DNA from: an uncultured Methylophilaceae bacterium
GTDB taxonomy: Bacteria > Pseudomonadota > Gammaproteobacteria > Burkholderiales > Methylophilaceae
DNA length: 48,747 bases
Direction of reading: 5' to 3'
NCBI GenBank assembly: GCA_903899965.1
Contig: CAIULB010000024.1
Span: 1 to 48,747 of the forward strand
This document shows positions 28,007 through 36,070 of this stretch, one piece after another (the first letter of the stretch is position 1; every line of letters starts with the position of its first letter). A program made the position numbers and the translations under genes. The notes beneath the pieces were generated by a model. The model was not told where the DNA came from and did no database searches. It was given only the letters and a program-made list of their open reading frames with translations.

Positions 28007-28366
28007 TTATTTCTTATCTGCGTGACAAGCGCCTTCTTTGGCTTTTTCACCCTGACATGAACCCTCTTTAGCTTTTTTCGTGGCATGGCGCATTTCAGCG
28101 CTACAAGCGCCATCTTTCATCTTCTCAGCATTGCACGCGCCCTCTTTAGCCTTTGCTTTTTTTGGCTTTTGCGTTGCACCACATTTACCAGATGCACACT
28201 GCCCATCTTTCATTTTATTAGCATCACTTGCATCAGCCACCATATAGCCTGACGCCAATGGTTTTGCGCTAAATGGATTTTCAGCGGCTTGAATGGAGGC
28301 TGACAATACTGATGCGGCAAATGCGCCACCCATGACTAAAGCTAAAGATTTTTTTGATGCAGACAT
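28007..28366 (-). CDS. bufA: Bufferin/HvfA-like Cys-repeat RiPP precursor
   Basis: This 119-residue precursor has an N-terminal signal peptide (hydrophobic core [14 protein letters not shown], cleavage near SIQA-AE), then [16 protein letters not shown], the conserved leader stretch of HvfA-type proteins. It then carries a Lys-rich tail with six cysteines (57, 62, 78, 88, 104, 114), in repeats of (D/E)G(A/S/Q)C preceded by KAK or KMK. Only one GKCG is present; the classic EGKCG core is otherwise replaced by EGAC/DGAC/EGSC. The product is presumably exported and binds copper or a related metal after modification by BufB-BufC. A GGAGAAG ribosome-binding site and an ECF-type promoter lie upstream. 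No DoxX-like gene is adjacent. Confidence 0.88.
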   Translation of the reverse strand: MSASKKSLALVMGGAFAASVLSASIQAAENPFSAKPLASGYMVADASDANKMKDGQCASGKCGATQKPKKAKAKEGACNAEKMKDGACSAEMRHATKKAKEGSCQGEKAKEGACHADKK

Positions 28367-28417
28367 TTACTTCTCCAAATAAAAATTGAATTTCACCCAA
28401 TGAGCAATTTGTTAACT

Positions 28418-28444
28418 TTTGACCATATAACTAAGGTTAGTTCC
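28418..28444 (-). promoter_or_regulatory. Putative ECF/sigma-E-type promoter of the bufABC operon
   Basis: On the minus strand GGAACT (28439-28444), a 16-base spacer and TCAAA (28418-28422, preceded by G) match the sigma-E pattern GGAACTT-N15/16-GTCAAA except for one base. It lies 52 bases upstream of the bufA start and after the stop of the DUF1841 gene, so it would make bufABC an independent unit. Confidence 0.6.
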
Positions 28445-28460
28445 GGCTGAATCTTATCAG

Positions 28461-28895
28461 TTAAGAGGCTTTAGCTTGCATACAAGCGACATAAGCCTCA
28501 GCGTTAGGTGTTGCGCTATCGCGCTGGGCTTGCCAAATTGTTTCGGCAAGGCAATCCATCAAGTCATGTTGCGCATCTGATTCATTGCCATGCTTGAGCT
28601 TAAGGGCTTGATAGGCAGGCGCAATTCCAATCGGCTGATTAATGGCCACTTGCTCTAATACCGACATATGTAAACTCATGTGTAAAAACGGGTTAGTCTC
28701 GCCCATCTCGGGATGGTAAGCCTGCTCCATGTATCGTTCTGGCGCATCTAACACCGCATGGTATTCAGGATGCATATGAATGACTTGCAAGGCGATGGCC
28801 TCTAAGTCAGTGAGCGTTTGTTTCGCGTTAAATTTTGTCCAAGTGTCAAAAAAGAATTGTCTTACTTGGTCGCGGGTTGGGTTAAATAGGGCCAT
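28461..28895 (-). CDS. DUF1841 family protein
   Basis: This 144-residue soluble protein resembles the DUF1841 family of beta/gammaproteobacteria. It begins MALFNPTRDQVRQFFFDTW and has the characteristic HPEYH and NPFLHMSLHMSVLEQV segments rich in His. No function is known. It sits 5 bases after nth and is the last gene of the rnf-nth run. Confidence 0.85.
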   Translation of the reverse strand: MALFNPTRDQVRQFFFDTWTKFNAKQTLTDLEAIALQVIHMHPEYHAVLDAPERYMEQAYHPEMGETNPFLHMSLHMSVLEQVAINQPIGIAPAYQALKLKHGNESDAQHDLMDCLAETIWQAQRDSATPNAEAYVACMQAKAS

Positions 28896-28900
28896 ATTCC

Positions 28901-29533
28901 TTATGCCGCTTTCGCTTTATATTCACACAAATCTCGAATAACACATTCGCCACATTTTGGTTGCCTCGCGATGCAGGTATAGCGGCCATGCAAAATCAAC
29001 AAATGGTGCGCGTCTTGCATAAATTCTTTAGGAACCGCTCTCATAAGCTTCAACTCAACCGCCAAAGGGGTTTTGCCTGGCGCAAGTCCAACGCGATTGC
29101 CGATGCGAAATATATGGGTATCCACTGCAATGGTTTGCTGGCCAAAGGCTGTATTCAAAATCACATTGGCCGTTTTACGTCCTACGCCCGGCAAGCTTTC
29201 TAAAGCTTCACGCGTGTTTGGCACAACGCTATCAAAACGCTCAACCAATATCTGGCAAGTGGCAATCACATTTTTAGCTTTGCTATGATAAAGCCCGATA
29301 GTTTTGATATAGCGCTCCAATCCTTCAATGCCTATAGCCAAAATAGCCGAAGGCGTATTAGCGACTGGATATAACTTAGCAGTGGCGAGATTAACGCCTT
29401 TATCAGTTGCTTGCGCAGAAAGAATAACTGCGATTAGAAGCTCAAACACGCTCTTGTGATTGAGCTCTGTTTTAGGCTCGGGAATGGCAATCGCTAATCG
29501 ACGAAAAATCTCATAGCGTTTTTCGGCATTCAT
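28901..29533 (-). CDS. nth: Endonuclease III (Nth)
   Basis: This 210-residue DNA glycosylase/AP lyase acts on oxidised pyrimidines. The helix-hairpin-helix is seen in LESLPGVGRKTANVILN with the catalytic Lys and, shortly after, the catalytic Asp (VDTHIFRIGNRVGLAPG). The C-terminal [4Fe-4S] cluster is CIARQPKCGECVIRDLC. Length is normal. It follows rnfE by 13 bases, the order found in many proteobacteria (rnfABCDGE-nth). Confidence 0.97.
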   Translation of the reverse strand: MNAEKRYEIFRRLAIAIPEPKTELNHKSVFELLIAVILSAQATDKGVNLATAKLYPVANTPSAILAIGIEGLERYIKTIGLYHSKAKNVIATCQILVERFDSVVPNTREALESLPGVGRKTANVILNTAFGQQTIAVDTHIFRIGNRVGLAPGKTPLAVELKLMRAVPKEFMQDAHHLLILHGRYTCIARQPKCGECVIRDLCEYKAKAA

Positions 29534-29546
29534 TTAGAAGGTAATA

Positions 29547-30293
29547 TTAGTGAGCTACGAGGCCAGCTGAAATTGGCGTAGCAGCTTCACGCGCTGCTTT
29601 ACGCTGCGCCATCCAGTTGCGTGTTGCAATCAACGATGCCAAGCCAATAAATGCGCCTGGAGGCAAAATAGCTAACAAGAAGCCGTGATAGTCTGGAATA
29701 ACCGTCAATATCATCGACTTAGCCGATGGTCCAAACACCAAATCAATACCTGAAAACAATGTACCTTTACCGATAATTTCACGCACGCCCCCTAGCGCTG
29801 CTAAGACCAGCGCCAAGCCAAATCCCATCATAAATCCATCAAGTGCGGACGGCACCACAGGGTTTTTAGCCGCAAACGCTTCAACACGCGCAAGCACAAT
29901 ACAATTGGTCACAATTAGCGGGATAAAAATACCCAAGACTGCGTGCAAGCTTTGCAAATAAGCGTGCATGGACAAATCAATAATGGTCACCAATGCGGCG
30001 ATTATCAAAATAAATACCGGAATGCGGATTTCAGTGGGTACCCATTGACGAATAGGCGCTACGCTCGCATTACTCGCTGCCATCACCACTGCTGTCATCA
30101 CACCTAAACTAAAGCCATTGACCAAACTCACCGTCATCGCCAGCGTTGGGCACAAACCTAAGAGTTGAACCAAGCCTGGGTTCTGTTTCCAAAGGCCATT
30201 TTCTACGATTTCACTGTAAAAGACTTTCGGTTGTACTTTTACTTCGGCCTCTTGCACGACTTGTTGTGTTGTTTCTTGATTCACTTCACTCAT
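29547..30293 (-). CDS. rnfE: RNF complex subunit RnfE
   Basis: This 248-residue integral membrane subunit is part of the ion-translocating ferredoxin:NAD+ oxidoreductase. It has about six helices and conserved segments LVQLLGLCPTLAMT and LIVTNCIVLARVEAFA, in which the Cys residues contribute to the membrane [2Fe-2S] site shared with RnfA. The longer open frame upstream overlaps rnfG; the ATG at 30293 follows an AAGGAA site and gives a normal N terminus. The first 30 residues are a polar Gln/Glu-rich extension. Confidence 0.94.
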   Translation of the reverse strand: MSEVNQETTQQVVQEAEVKVQPKVFYSEIVENGLWKQNPGLVQLLGLCPTLAMTVSLVNGFSLGVMTAVVMAASNASVAPIRQWVPTEIRIPVFILIIAALVTIIDLSMHAYLQSLHAVLGIFIPLIVTNCIVLARVEAFAAKNPVVPSALDGFMMGFGLALVLAALGGVREIIGKGTLFSGIDLVFGPSAKSMILTVIPDYHGFLLAILPPGAFIGLASLIATRNWMAQRKAAREAATPISAGLVAH

Positions 30294-30318
30294 CTGATTT
30301 CCTTTATGCAATCGACGA

Positions 30319-30966
30319 TTACTGCGCCAATGCCTGACCCGATGCCGTCTCAAAAATAGCTTGCTGATGTACTTGATAAAACTTCAGCACTTTGTGAACT
30401 GCCTTAATCACCGCGCGCGGGGTAATTGTCGCGCCAGTCGTAAAATCAAACTGACCGCCATCTTTTTTCACAAACCAAGCATCATCATTCGTTTTTTCTA
30501 AAGATTGCGCATCAAAACTCTTAATCCAATCACTATGTGCAATATCAATATAATCACCCAAACCTGGGGTTTCTTTGTGATCTAAAACCCGCACACCAAC
30601 AATTTCGCCTGTCGCTTTAATTGCCACTAAAAGCTTAATATCACCGCTATATCCATCAGGCGCGGTTGCCTCTAAAATCACCGCAGCAGGTTTGCCTTTC
30701 ACACGGGAACGGTGAATCATGGTTTCATCACGATTACCCAAGTCACCGCCAGCAGGCTGTTTAATCGCATCTTGAAGCAAGTCGTTATCATACAAATCTG
30801 TAGGCAAAATCTGACCAAATAAACTCATCCGCACCGCGGCTTCCGCTTTAGAAATCGGCGCTTTAGTTGTATGGTGAATAACCGCCAATCCAACGGTACT
30901 CACAATCGTGAATGCAATCATCACCCAAGCAGTTTTTACAGCATGTTTTAAGATAGCTGGGTTCAT
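30319..30966 (-). CDS. rnfG: RNF complex subunit RnfG (covalent FMN)
   Basis: This 215-residue protein has one N-terminal membrane helix (about 12-31) and a periplasmic FMN-binding domain. The flavinylation motif FTTGATITPRAV places the FMN-carrying Thr at about 180. VLDHKETPGLGDYI is a hallmark of the RnfG/NqrC family. It overlaps rnfD by 4 bases. Its function requires the flavin transferase ApbE, which is not encoded in this window. Confidence 0.95.
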   Translation of the reverse strand: MNPAILKHAVKTAWVMIAFTIVSTVGLAVIHHTTKAPISKAEAAVRMSLFGQILPTDLYDNDLLQDAIKQPAGGDLGNRDETMIHRSRVKGKPAAVILEATAPDGYSGDIKLLVAIKATGEIVGVRVLDHKETPGLGDYIDIAHSDWIKSFDAQSLEKTNDDAWFVKKDGGQFDFTTGATITPRAVIKAVHKVLKFYQVHQQAIFETASGQALAQ

Positions 30967-31976
30967 TTTTTATGCCCAAATACACGAGGCTGGGTCCATG
31001 CATCAATCAATGGCACGCACATATTCATCAGCAATACTGAGAATGCAACGCCATCAGGGTAGCCGCCATAAACACGAATCAAATAGGTCAGCACAGCAAT
31101 CCCTGCTGAAAAGACTAACTTGCCTTTTGGTGTCGTCGGACCACTCACAGGGTCAGTAATAATAAAAAACGCGCCTAACATTGAAGCGCCCGTGAATAGA
31201 TGGAATAGCGGATGCGCAAAATGTGTCGCATCCACCAAGTAAAAAGCGCCAGCCATCAAAGCCAATACACTTAAAAATGCGGTTGGCAGATGCCATGTAA
31301 TCAAGCGCTGTTGCAATAGGTATAAGCCACCCAACAAATAAGCACCAACCACTAACTCACCGCCTTTAGCACCTAATAGACCAAATTGTGGTGCTGTGGT
31401 GATTTCTTGCACTGAATGATGGAGCGTTAATTGTGTTTTCAAATAATCAAGCGGCGTCGCCATACTCACAGCATCAAGGCTCAAACCATTAGTCGTTCCA
31501 AAAACATACTCAAGCTGATTAGCAAAACTAAATTTAGCTTGCGCCAGTTCAAGTGGTGCTGGCCAATGCGTCATGATGACAGGAAATGAAATCAATAAGA
31601 CGGCATAGCCAACCATCGCAGGATTAAATGGGTTGTAACCCAAGCCACCATAGAGCTGTTTTGCTATCACAATCGCAAAGAAAGTGCCGACCACCACCAA
31701 CCACCAAGGTGCAAGAGGTGGCAATGAAAGTGCCAATAACCATGCAGTAAGTAAGGCACTGCCATCCATCAAGAAAGGTTTGATCGGACGTTTGCGTAGC
31801 TTGAGTATTAAAGCTTCTGAAGCTAAAGCCGTAACAGAAGCAAGTGCGAGCATCACCAAAATACCAGCGCCAAACACCCACACATAAGCTGCAATGGCTG
31901 GCACTAGTGCTAGCATCACCTTCACCATGATAACGCTTACGCTAGGCGCACTACTTAAATAAGGAGATCTACTCAT
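30963..31976 (-). CDS. rnfD: RNF complex subunit RnfD
   Basis: This 337-residue integral membrane subunit is homologous to NqrB. About nine helices are visible. The covalent FMN site is DAVSMATPLDYL, in which Thr of SMAT is modified. GYNPFNPAMVGYAV and FFIITDPVSGPTTPKG are family hallmarks. It overlaps both neighbours by 4 bases, so translation with rnfC and rnfG is coupled. Confidence 0.95.
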   Translation of the reverse strand: MSRSPYLSSAPSVSVIMVKVMLALVPAIAAYVWVFGAGILVMLALASVTALASEALILKLRKRPIKPFLMDGSALLTAWLLALSLPPLAPWWLVVVGTFFAIVIAKQLYGGLGYNPFNPAMVGYAVLLISFPVIMTHWPAPLELAQAKFSFANQLEYVFGTTNGLSLDAVSMATPLDYLKTQLTLHHSVQEITTAPQFGLLGAKGGELVVGAYLLGGLYLLQQRLITWHLPTAFLSVLALMAGAFYLVDATHFAHPLFHLFTGASMLGAFFIITDPVSGPTTPKGKLVFSAGIAVLTYLIRVYGGYPDGVAFSVLLMNMCVPLIDAWTQPRVFGHKK

Positions 31977-33730
31977 ATTTCATCCCGTGTGCTAACAGTG
32001 TTATCGCCAGCTTGTTCGCTTAGTATTCCTTCACTTGCTGCTTGTTTTGCGGTTTCGCGTCTTGCATCAATCTCAGCAATTTCAGCTTGCACCGATGGCT
32101 TTGCATCCACGACATTCTGAGGCGTGGCGGCAGCTTTTAATGCTTTCGCACGTTCAATTGCTGCGGCAATTGCGGCTTTCTTAGCAGCCGTCGCTGCATC
32201 AGCAGACGCTTCAGTTGAGGGTTTAGCTTCAGTTTTAGCGGCGTCCGCTTTTGCCCCAGCAGCTTTTTGCGCATGCTTTTCTGCGCGCTCTTGTTTTTCG
32301 CGCTCAATACGCATTAATCTAAACTCGTTACGCTCACGCGCCAAATCAGCCGCTTCTTTTGCGCGGTCTTGCGCAATAATTTCGCTCTTAGCAAAACGGT
32401 AATATTGCACCAAAGGAATATTGCTTGGGCAAGCGTAAGTGCAGCACCCGCACTCAATACAATCAAACAAATTGTAATCGCGAGCTTTTTCTAAATTGCT
32501 TGATTTTGAGAACCAATAAAGCTCTTGTGGTTGCAAGCTCACAGGGCAAACATCGGCGCAGCGCGCACAACGGATACAAGGCATTGCTGGAGGCGCTGGT
32601 GCAAACAAATTAGGTGCGCTCGCAATAACGCAGTTAGCCGCTTTAGTAATCGGCACGTCCACAGATGGCAGGCTAAAGCCCATCATCGGACCACCCATAA
32701 TGTAATCATCCGTATTATCCAAAGCACCGCCACCTGCTTTGACCAAATCCGTGACTGGCGTGCCAAATAGGACTTCAAAATTGGCTGGGGTTTTTACGTT
32801 GCCTGTAATCGTCACAATACGAGATAAAGCTGGCTCACCAAAATCAAAGTAACGATGTAAGGCCAACACTGTGGCCACGTTAAAGCACTGTAAACCAACA
32901 TCAGTTGAACGTTTGTCTGCAGGCACTTCAATGCCCGTGAGCAATCTAATCAATTGACGTGCATCGCCGCTTGGATATTGTGTAGGAACAACCATCACTT
33001 TCAAGCTGACTAATTTAGCCAAAGGACTGTTGGCGCAAGCTAAGCGCAATGCTTCAGCCGCCTCCGGCTTATTATCTTCAATGCCAATCAAACACTGCTT
33101 TGCACCCAAAAGATGTTGAGCAACTTCAACGCCCTTTAAGATTTCGTCCGCACGTTCTCGCATCAACATGTCATCACAAGTGATGTAAGGTTCACATTCA
33201 GCCGCGTTAATCACCAATGTATCCACATGTGATTTCGCATTAGTTCGCAATTTCACTTGCGTTGGAAAAGCTGCACCACCAAGACCTACAATGCCAGAGT
33301 TACGAAGGCTTTCAAGCAGTTTTGTTTTATCTTCTTTACGCCAATCGTATGGCGCATGTTCAACCCACTCGTCTTTACCGTCAACATCAATCGTAATACA
33401 TCGATCTGGCAGACCTGAAGGATGGGGAATAAGCGCATCCTCAATCGCGGCAATCGTGCCAGAAGTTGGCGCATGAATAGCTGCTGAGATATTACCTTCA
33501 GCCTCGGCTAGCAATTGTCCTTTAAGCACTTTATCGCCAACCGCTACCAACACTTTAGGCAAATTACCAACGTGCTGACGCAAAGGCAACACTAAGCGCT
33601 TAGGAAGCGGCAAATAGCCAATCGGCTTTGACGTTGATTCTTGCTTATGCTCAGGCGGATGAACACCGCCATTCACGGCAATGGAACTCAAGCCAAGGCT
33701 TTGTTTGAAAATATTAACTAATGCATTCAT
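31973..33730 (-). CDS. rnfC: RNF complex subunit RnfC
   Basis: This 585-residue peripheral subunit carries the NADH/FMN site and two [4Fe-4S] clusters. The clusters are in CIRCARCADVCPVSLQP and CIECGCCTYACPSNIPL; the SLBB and NADH-binding part contains GIVGLGGAAFPTQVKL. After about residue 445 comes a charged Ala/Lys/Glu-rich coiled or flexible tail (AEKHAQKAAGAKAD-like), common in gammaproteobacterial RnfC. It starts 4 bases after the rnfB stop. Confidence 0.96.
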   Translation of the reverse strand: MNALVNIFKQSLGLSSIAVNGGVHPPEHKQESTSKPIGYLPLPKRLVLPLRQHVGNLPKVLVAVGDKVLKGQLLAEAEGNISAAIHAPTSGTIAAIEDALIPHPSGLPDRCITIDVDGKDEWVEHAPYDWRKEDKTKLLESLRNSGIVGLGGAAFPTQVKLRTNAKSHVDTLVINAAECEPYITCDDMLMRERADEILKGVEVAQHLLGAKQCLIGIEDNKPEAAEALRLACANSPLAKLVSLKVMVVPTQYPSGDARQLIRLLTGIEVPADKRSTDVGLQCFNVATVLALHRYFDFGEPALSRIVTITGNVKTPANFEVLFGTPVTDLVKAGGGALDNTDDYIMGGPMMGFSLPSVDVPITKAANCVIASAPNLFAPAPPAMPCIRCARCADVCPVSLQPQELYWFSKSSNLEKARDYNLFDCIECGCCTYACPSNIPLVQYYRFAKSEIIAQDRAKEAADLARERNEFRLMRIEREKQERAEKHAQKAAGAKADAAKTEAKPSTEASADAATAAKKAAIAAAIERAKALKAAATPQNVVDAKPSVQAEIAEIDARRETAKQAASEGILSEQAGDNTVSTRDEI

Positions 33731-33734
33731 ATGT

Positions 33735-34319
33735 TTAATGACTCATGCTAGTTTGTACATTGTTGACTGAGCTAGCAGGTTTAATCTCAAAAACCGGGTA
33801 ACGCCACTTCCAATTATCAGGCGACTCCGCAATAGGCTCCATGGTAATGCAATCCACTGGACAAGGCGCAAGGCAAAGCTCGCAACCAGTGCACTCTGAA
33901 GCAATAATGGTATGCATATGTTTTGCGGCGCCTAAGATCGCATCGACAGGACAAGCTTGAATACAAAGCGTGCAACCAATGCAGGTATTTTCATCGATCA
34001 GCGCGACCGATTTTGGCTTAGGTAATCCGTGTTCAGCATTGAGTGGTTTATATTCAACCCCCATCAAATCAGCCAATGCGCGGGCGCCAGCATCACCGCC
34101 TGGTGGACATTGGTTAATATCGGCCTCGCCCGCAGCAATCGCTGTTGCATAAGGCTTACATCCAGGGAACCCACATTGGCCACACTGCGTTTGCGGCAAG
34201 ATAGCATCAATACGGGCGACCAAAGGATCACCCTCTACTTTAAATTTAAGCGCTGAATAGCCTAGCAAAATACCAAGCACCAACGCCAAACCTAACATCA
34301 CATAAACAGCCGTCAGCAT
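33735..34319 (-). CDS. rnfB: RNF complex subunit RnfB
   Basis: This 194-residue ferredoxin-type subunit has an N-terminal membrane helix, a CGQCGFPGC...CPPGG Fe-S domain and two ferredoxin-like [4Fe-4S] motifs, [16 protein letters not shown] and [16 protein letters not shown]. It is the likely entry point of electrons from ferredoxin, or exit in reverse. Its start overlaps the rnfA stop (TAATG). Confidence 0.96.
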   Translation of the reverse strand: MLTAVYVMLGLALVLGILLGYSALKFKVEGDPLVARIDAILPQTQCGQCGFPGCKPYATAIAAGEADINQCPPGGDAGARALADLMGVEYKPLNAEHGLPKPKSVALIDENTCIGCTLCIQACPVDAILGAAKHMHTIIASECTGCELCLAPCPVDCITMEPIAESPDNWKWRYPVFEIKPASSVNNVQTSMSH

Positions 34320-34897
34320 TAGCGCACTAACCCCGCAAAACCCATAAAGGCTAGACTCATCAAGCCCCCAGTAACCATTGCAATCGCAGCACCTTGAAAT
34401 ATAGGCGGTACATCAGCAGCCTCTAAACGCTCACGCATAGAAGCAAACAAAATAAGCACCAATGAAAAGCCGACTGCGCCCCCAAAACCAAATACCAAGG
34501 ACTCAAATAAATTATGTTTATGTTGCACGTTGAGCAACGGTATACCTAGCACTGCGCAGTTAGTGGTAATCAATGGCAAATAAATCCCAAGCACTTGGTA
34601 AAGCACTGGTGAGTTTTTTTCCATCCACATTTCGGTAAATTGCACAACGCCAGCAATCACCACAATGAATGAAACCGTACGCAAATAGAATAAATCTGTG
34701 CCAAGCAAATACTCACTGATGAAATAGCTCGTGCCTGAGCCTATGGTCAATACGAACGCCGTTGCCATCGCCATCGCGACAGAAGCTTCGAGCTTTTTAG
34801 AAACACCCATGAATGGGCATAGGCCTAAGATTTTGACCAGCACAATGTTATTCACAAGGGCGGCGCCAATGAACAACAAAATATAGTTTTGTACCAT
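34319..34897 (-). CDS. rnfA: RNF complex subunit RnfA
   Basis: This 192-residue six-helix membrane subunit is homologous to NqrE. It shows [15 protein letters not shown] and [15 protein letters not shown], with the Cys residues that help coordinate the intramembrane [2Fe-2S] cluster with RnfE. It is the first gene of rnfABCDGE. The operon could drive reverse electron flow to ferredoxin, keep SoxR reduced together with RseC, or feed electrons to other enzymes; the sequence alone does not decide. Confidence 0.96.
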   Translation of the reverse strand: MVQNYILLFIGAALVNNIVLVKILGLCPFMGVSKKLEASVAMAMATAFVLTIGSGTSYFISEYLLGTDLFYLRTVSFIVVIAGVVQFTEMWMEKNSPVLYQVLGIYLPLITTNCAVLGIPLLNVQHKHNLFESLVFGFGGAVGFSLVLILFASMRERLEAADVPPIFQGAAIAMVTGGLMSLAFMGFAGLVR

Positions 34898-34938
34898 AGC
34901 CTCAGCTTAAAAATTAAGTTGTGGGTGAAAAACAAATA

Positions 34939-34967
34939 ATTATACAGCGTTTATGCAGCTTCGTTTA
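34939..34967 (-). promoter_or_regulatory. Possible sigma-70 promoter for rnfA
   Basis: On the minus strand a perfect TATAAT (34939-34944) lies 42 bases before the rnfA start. The -35 region is weak (TAAACG at 17 bases). The rest of the 268-base gap between rnfA and dapA (34898-35165) holds no gene I can support. Confidence 0.4.
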
Positions 34968-35165
34968 GAGGCGCGAGGATATTAGCATCAGTTTGAGGGC
35001 TCTATCATAAAGCCAAAAGGCACTACCCCAAATCGCATTTGCTTATAACTTTATAAGGACTAATGATTAAGCGAATAATTCCATCAATATGATGAATAAA
35101 ACGTATTCTAGTTAGCCCACTTTCAGTTAAAATGAAGCGATTTTATTAATTTGTCAGGTTTAATC

Positions 35166-36047
35166 ATGCTGCAAGGCAGTTTTGTCGCTATCGTCACACC
35201 CATGCACGAAGACGGTAGTCTTGATATTCCATCATTACATCAGCTCATTGACTTCCATATCACTGCTGGCACAGATGGTATTGTTATCGTTGGCACAACA
35301 GGCGAATCGCCAACTGTAGATTACGATGAACACCGAGAACTCATAAAAACGACCGTAGATTATGTTGCTGGACGCATCCCTGTGATTGCTGGCACTGGCG
35401 CAAACTCAACTCGCGAAGCCATTGAGTTAACCCAAGCCGCCAAAGATTTGGGCGCTGACGCCTGCTTACTAGTAGCGCCCTACTACAACAAACCGACTCA
35501 AGAAGGCTTATATCAGCACTATAAAGCAGTTGCTGAAGCAGTGGATATTCCACAAATTTTATACAATGTACCAGGTCGCACAGGCGTTGATCTTACCAAC
35601 GAAACAACGCTGCGGCTTTCGGAAATTAAAAATATTGTCGGCATTAAAGACGCCACAGGCAGCATTGAACGTGGCACAGATTTAGTTATCCGAGCACCTA
35701 AAGATTTTGCGATTTACAGCGGCGATGACGCAACAGGCATGGCGCTCATGCTAATTGGTGGCAAAGGTGTAATTTCAGTCACGGCCAATGTAGCACCTAA
35801 GCTCATGCACGAAATGTGCGTTGCAGCAATGTCTGGCAAAGCGGCTGAAGCCTGCGCAATCAATGCAAAGCTTTTTGCACTACACCAAAAACTATTCGTA
35901 GAAGCCAACCCCATCCCAGTGAAATGGGTGCTCAATCAAATGGGCTTAATTAGCACCGGCATTCGTTTGCCATTAGTGCAACTTTCTGCATCAAATTATC
36001 AAACACTATTAAACGCGATGAAAAACGCGAATATTTCACCAAAATAA
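35166..36047 (+). CDS. dapA: 4-hydroxy-tetrahydrodipicolinate synthase DapA
   Basis: This 293-residue enzyme condenses pyruvate with aspartate semialdehyde for lysine and meso-diaminopimelate synthesis. Motifs: VGTTGESPT (Thr44/Thr45), ILYNVPGRTG (Tyr133) and the Schiff-base Lys161 in GIKDATGS. The frame starts with a TTG at 35151, but the ATG at 35166 gives the standard MLQGSFVAIVTPM N terminus. It is followed after 23 bases by bamC, a classic dapA-bamC pairing. Confidence 0.97.
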   Translation: MLQGSFVAIVTPMHEDGSLDIPSLHQLIDFHITAGTDGIVIVGTTGESPTVDYDEHRELIKTTVDYVAGRIPVIAGTGANSTREAIELTQAAKDLGADACLLVAPYYNKPTQEGLYQHYKAVAEAVDIPQILYNVPGRTGVDLTNETTLRLSEIKNIVGIKDATGSIERGTDLVIRAPKDFAIYSGDDATGMALMLIGGKGVISVTANVAPKLMHEMCVAAMSGKAAEACAINAKLFALHQKLFVEANPIPVKWVLNQMGLISTGIRLPLVQLSASNYQTLLNAMKNANISPK

Positions 36048-36070
36048 TGCATTACTTTAAGAGACCTTGC

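Noticed and set aside
28007-28366. bufA as a DUF2282-type (group 1) bufferin
   Set aside because: It lacks the KCYG and NDC pattern of DUF2282; the NPF...GYMVAD leader and (D/E)GxC repeats fit the HvfA-like group.
35041-35150. Promoter for dapA
   Set aside because: Several AT-rich hexamers are possible, but none has both a good -10 and -35 at proper spacing, so no site is called.
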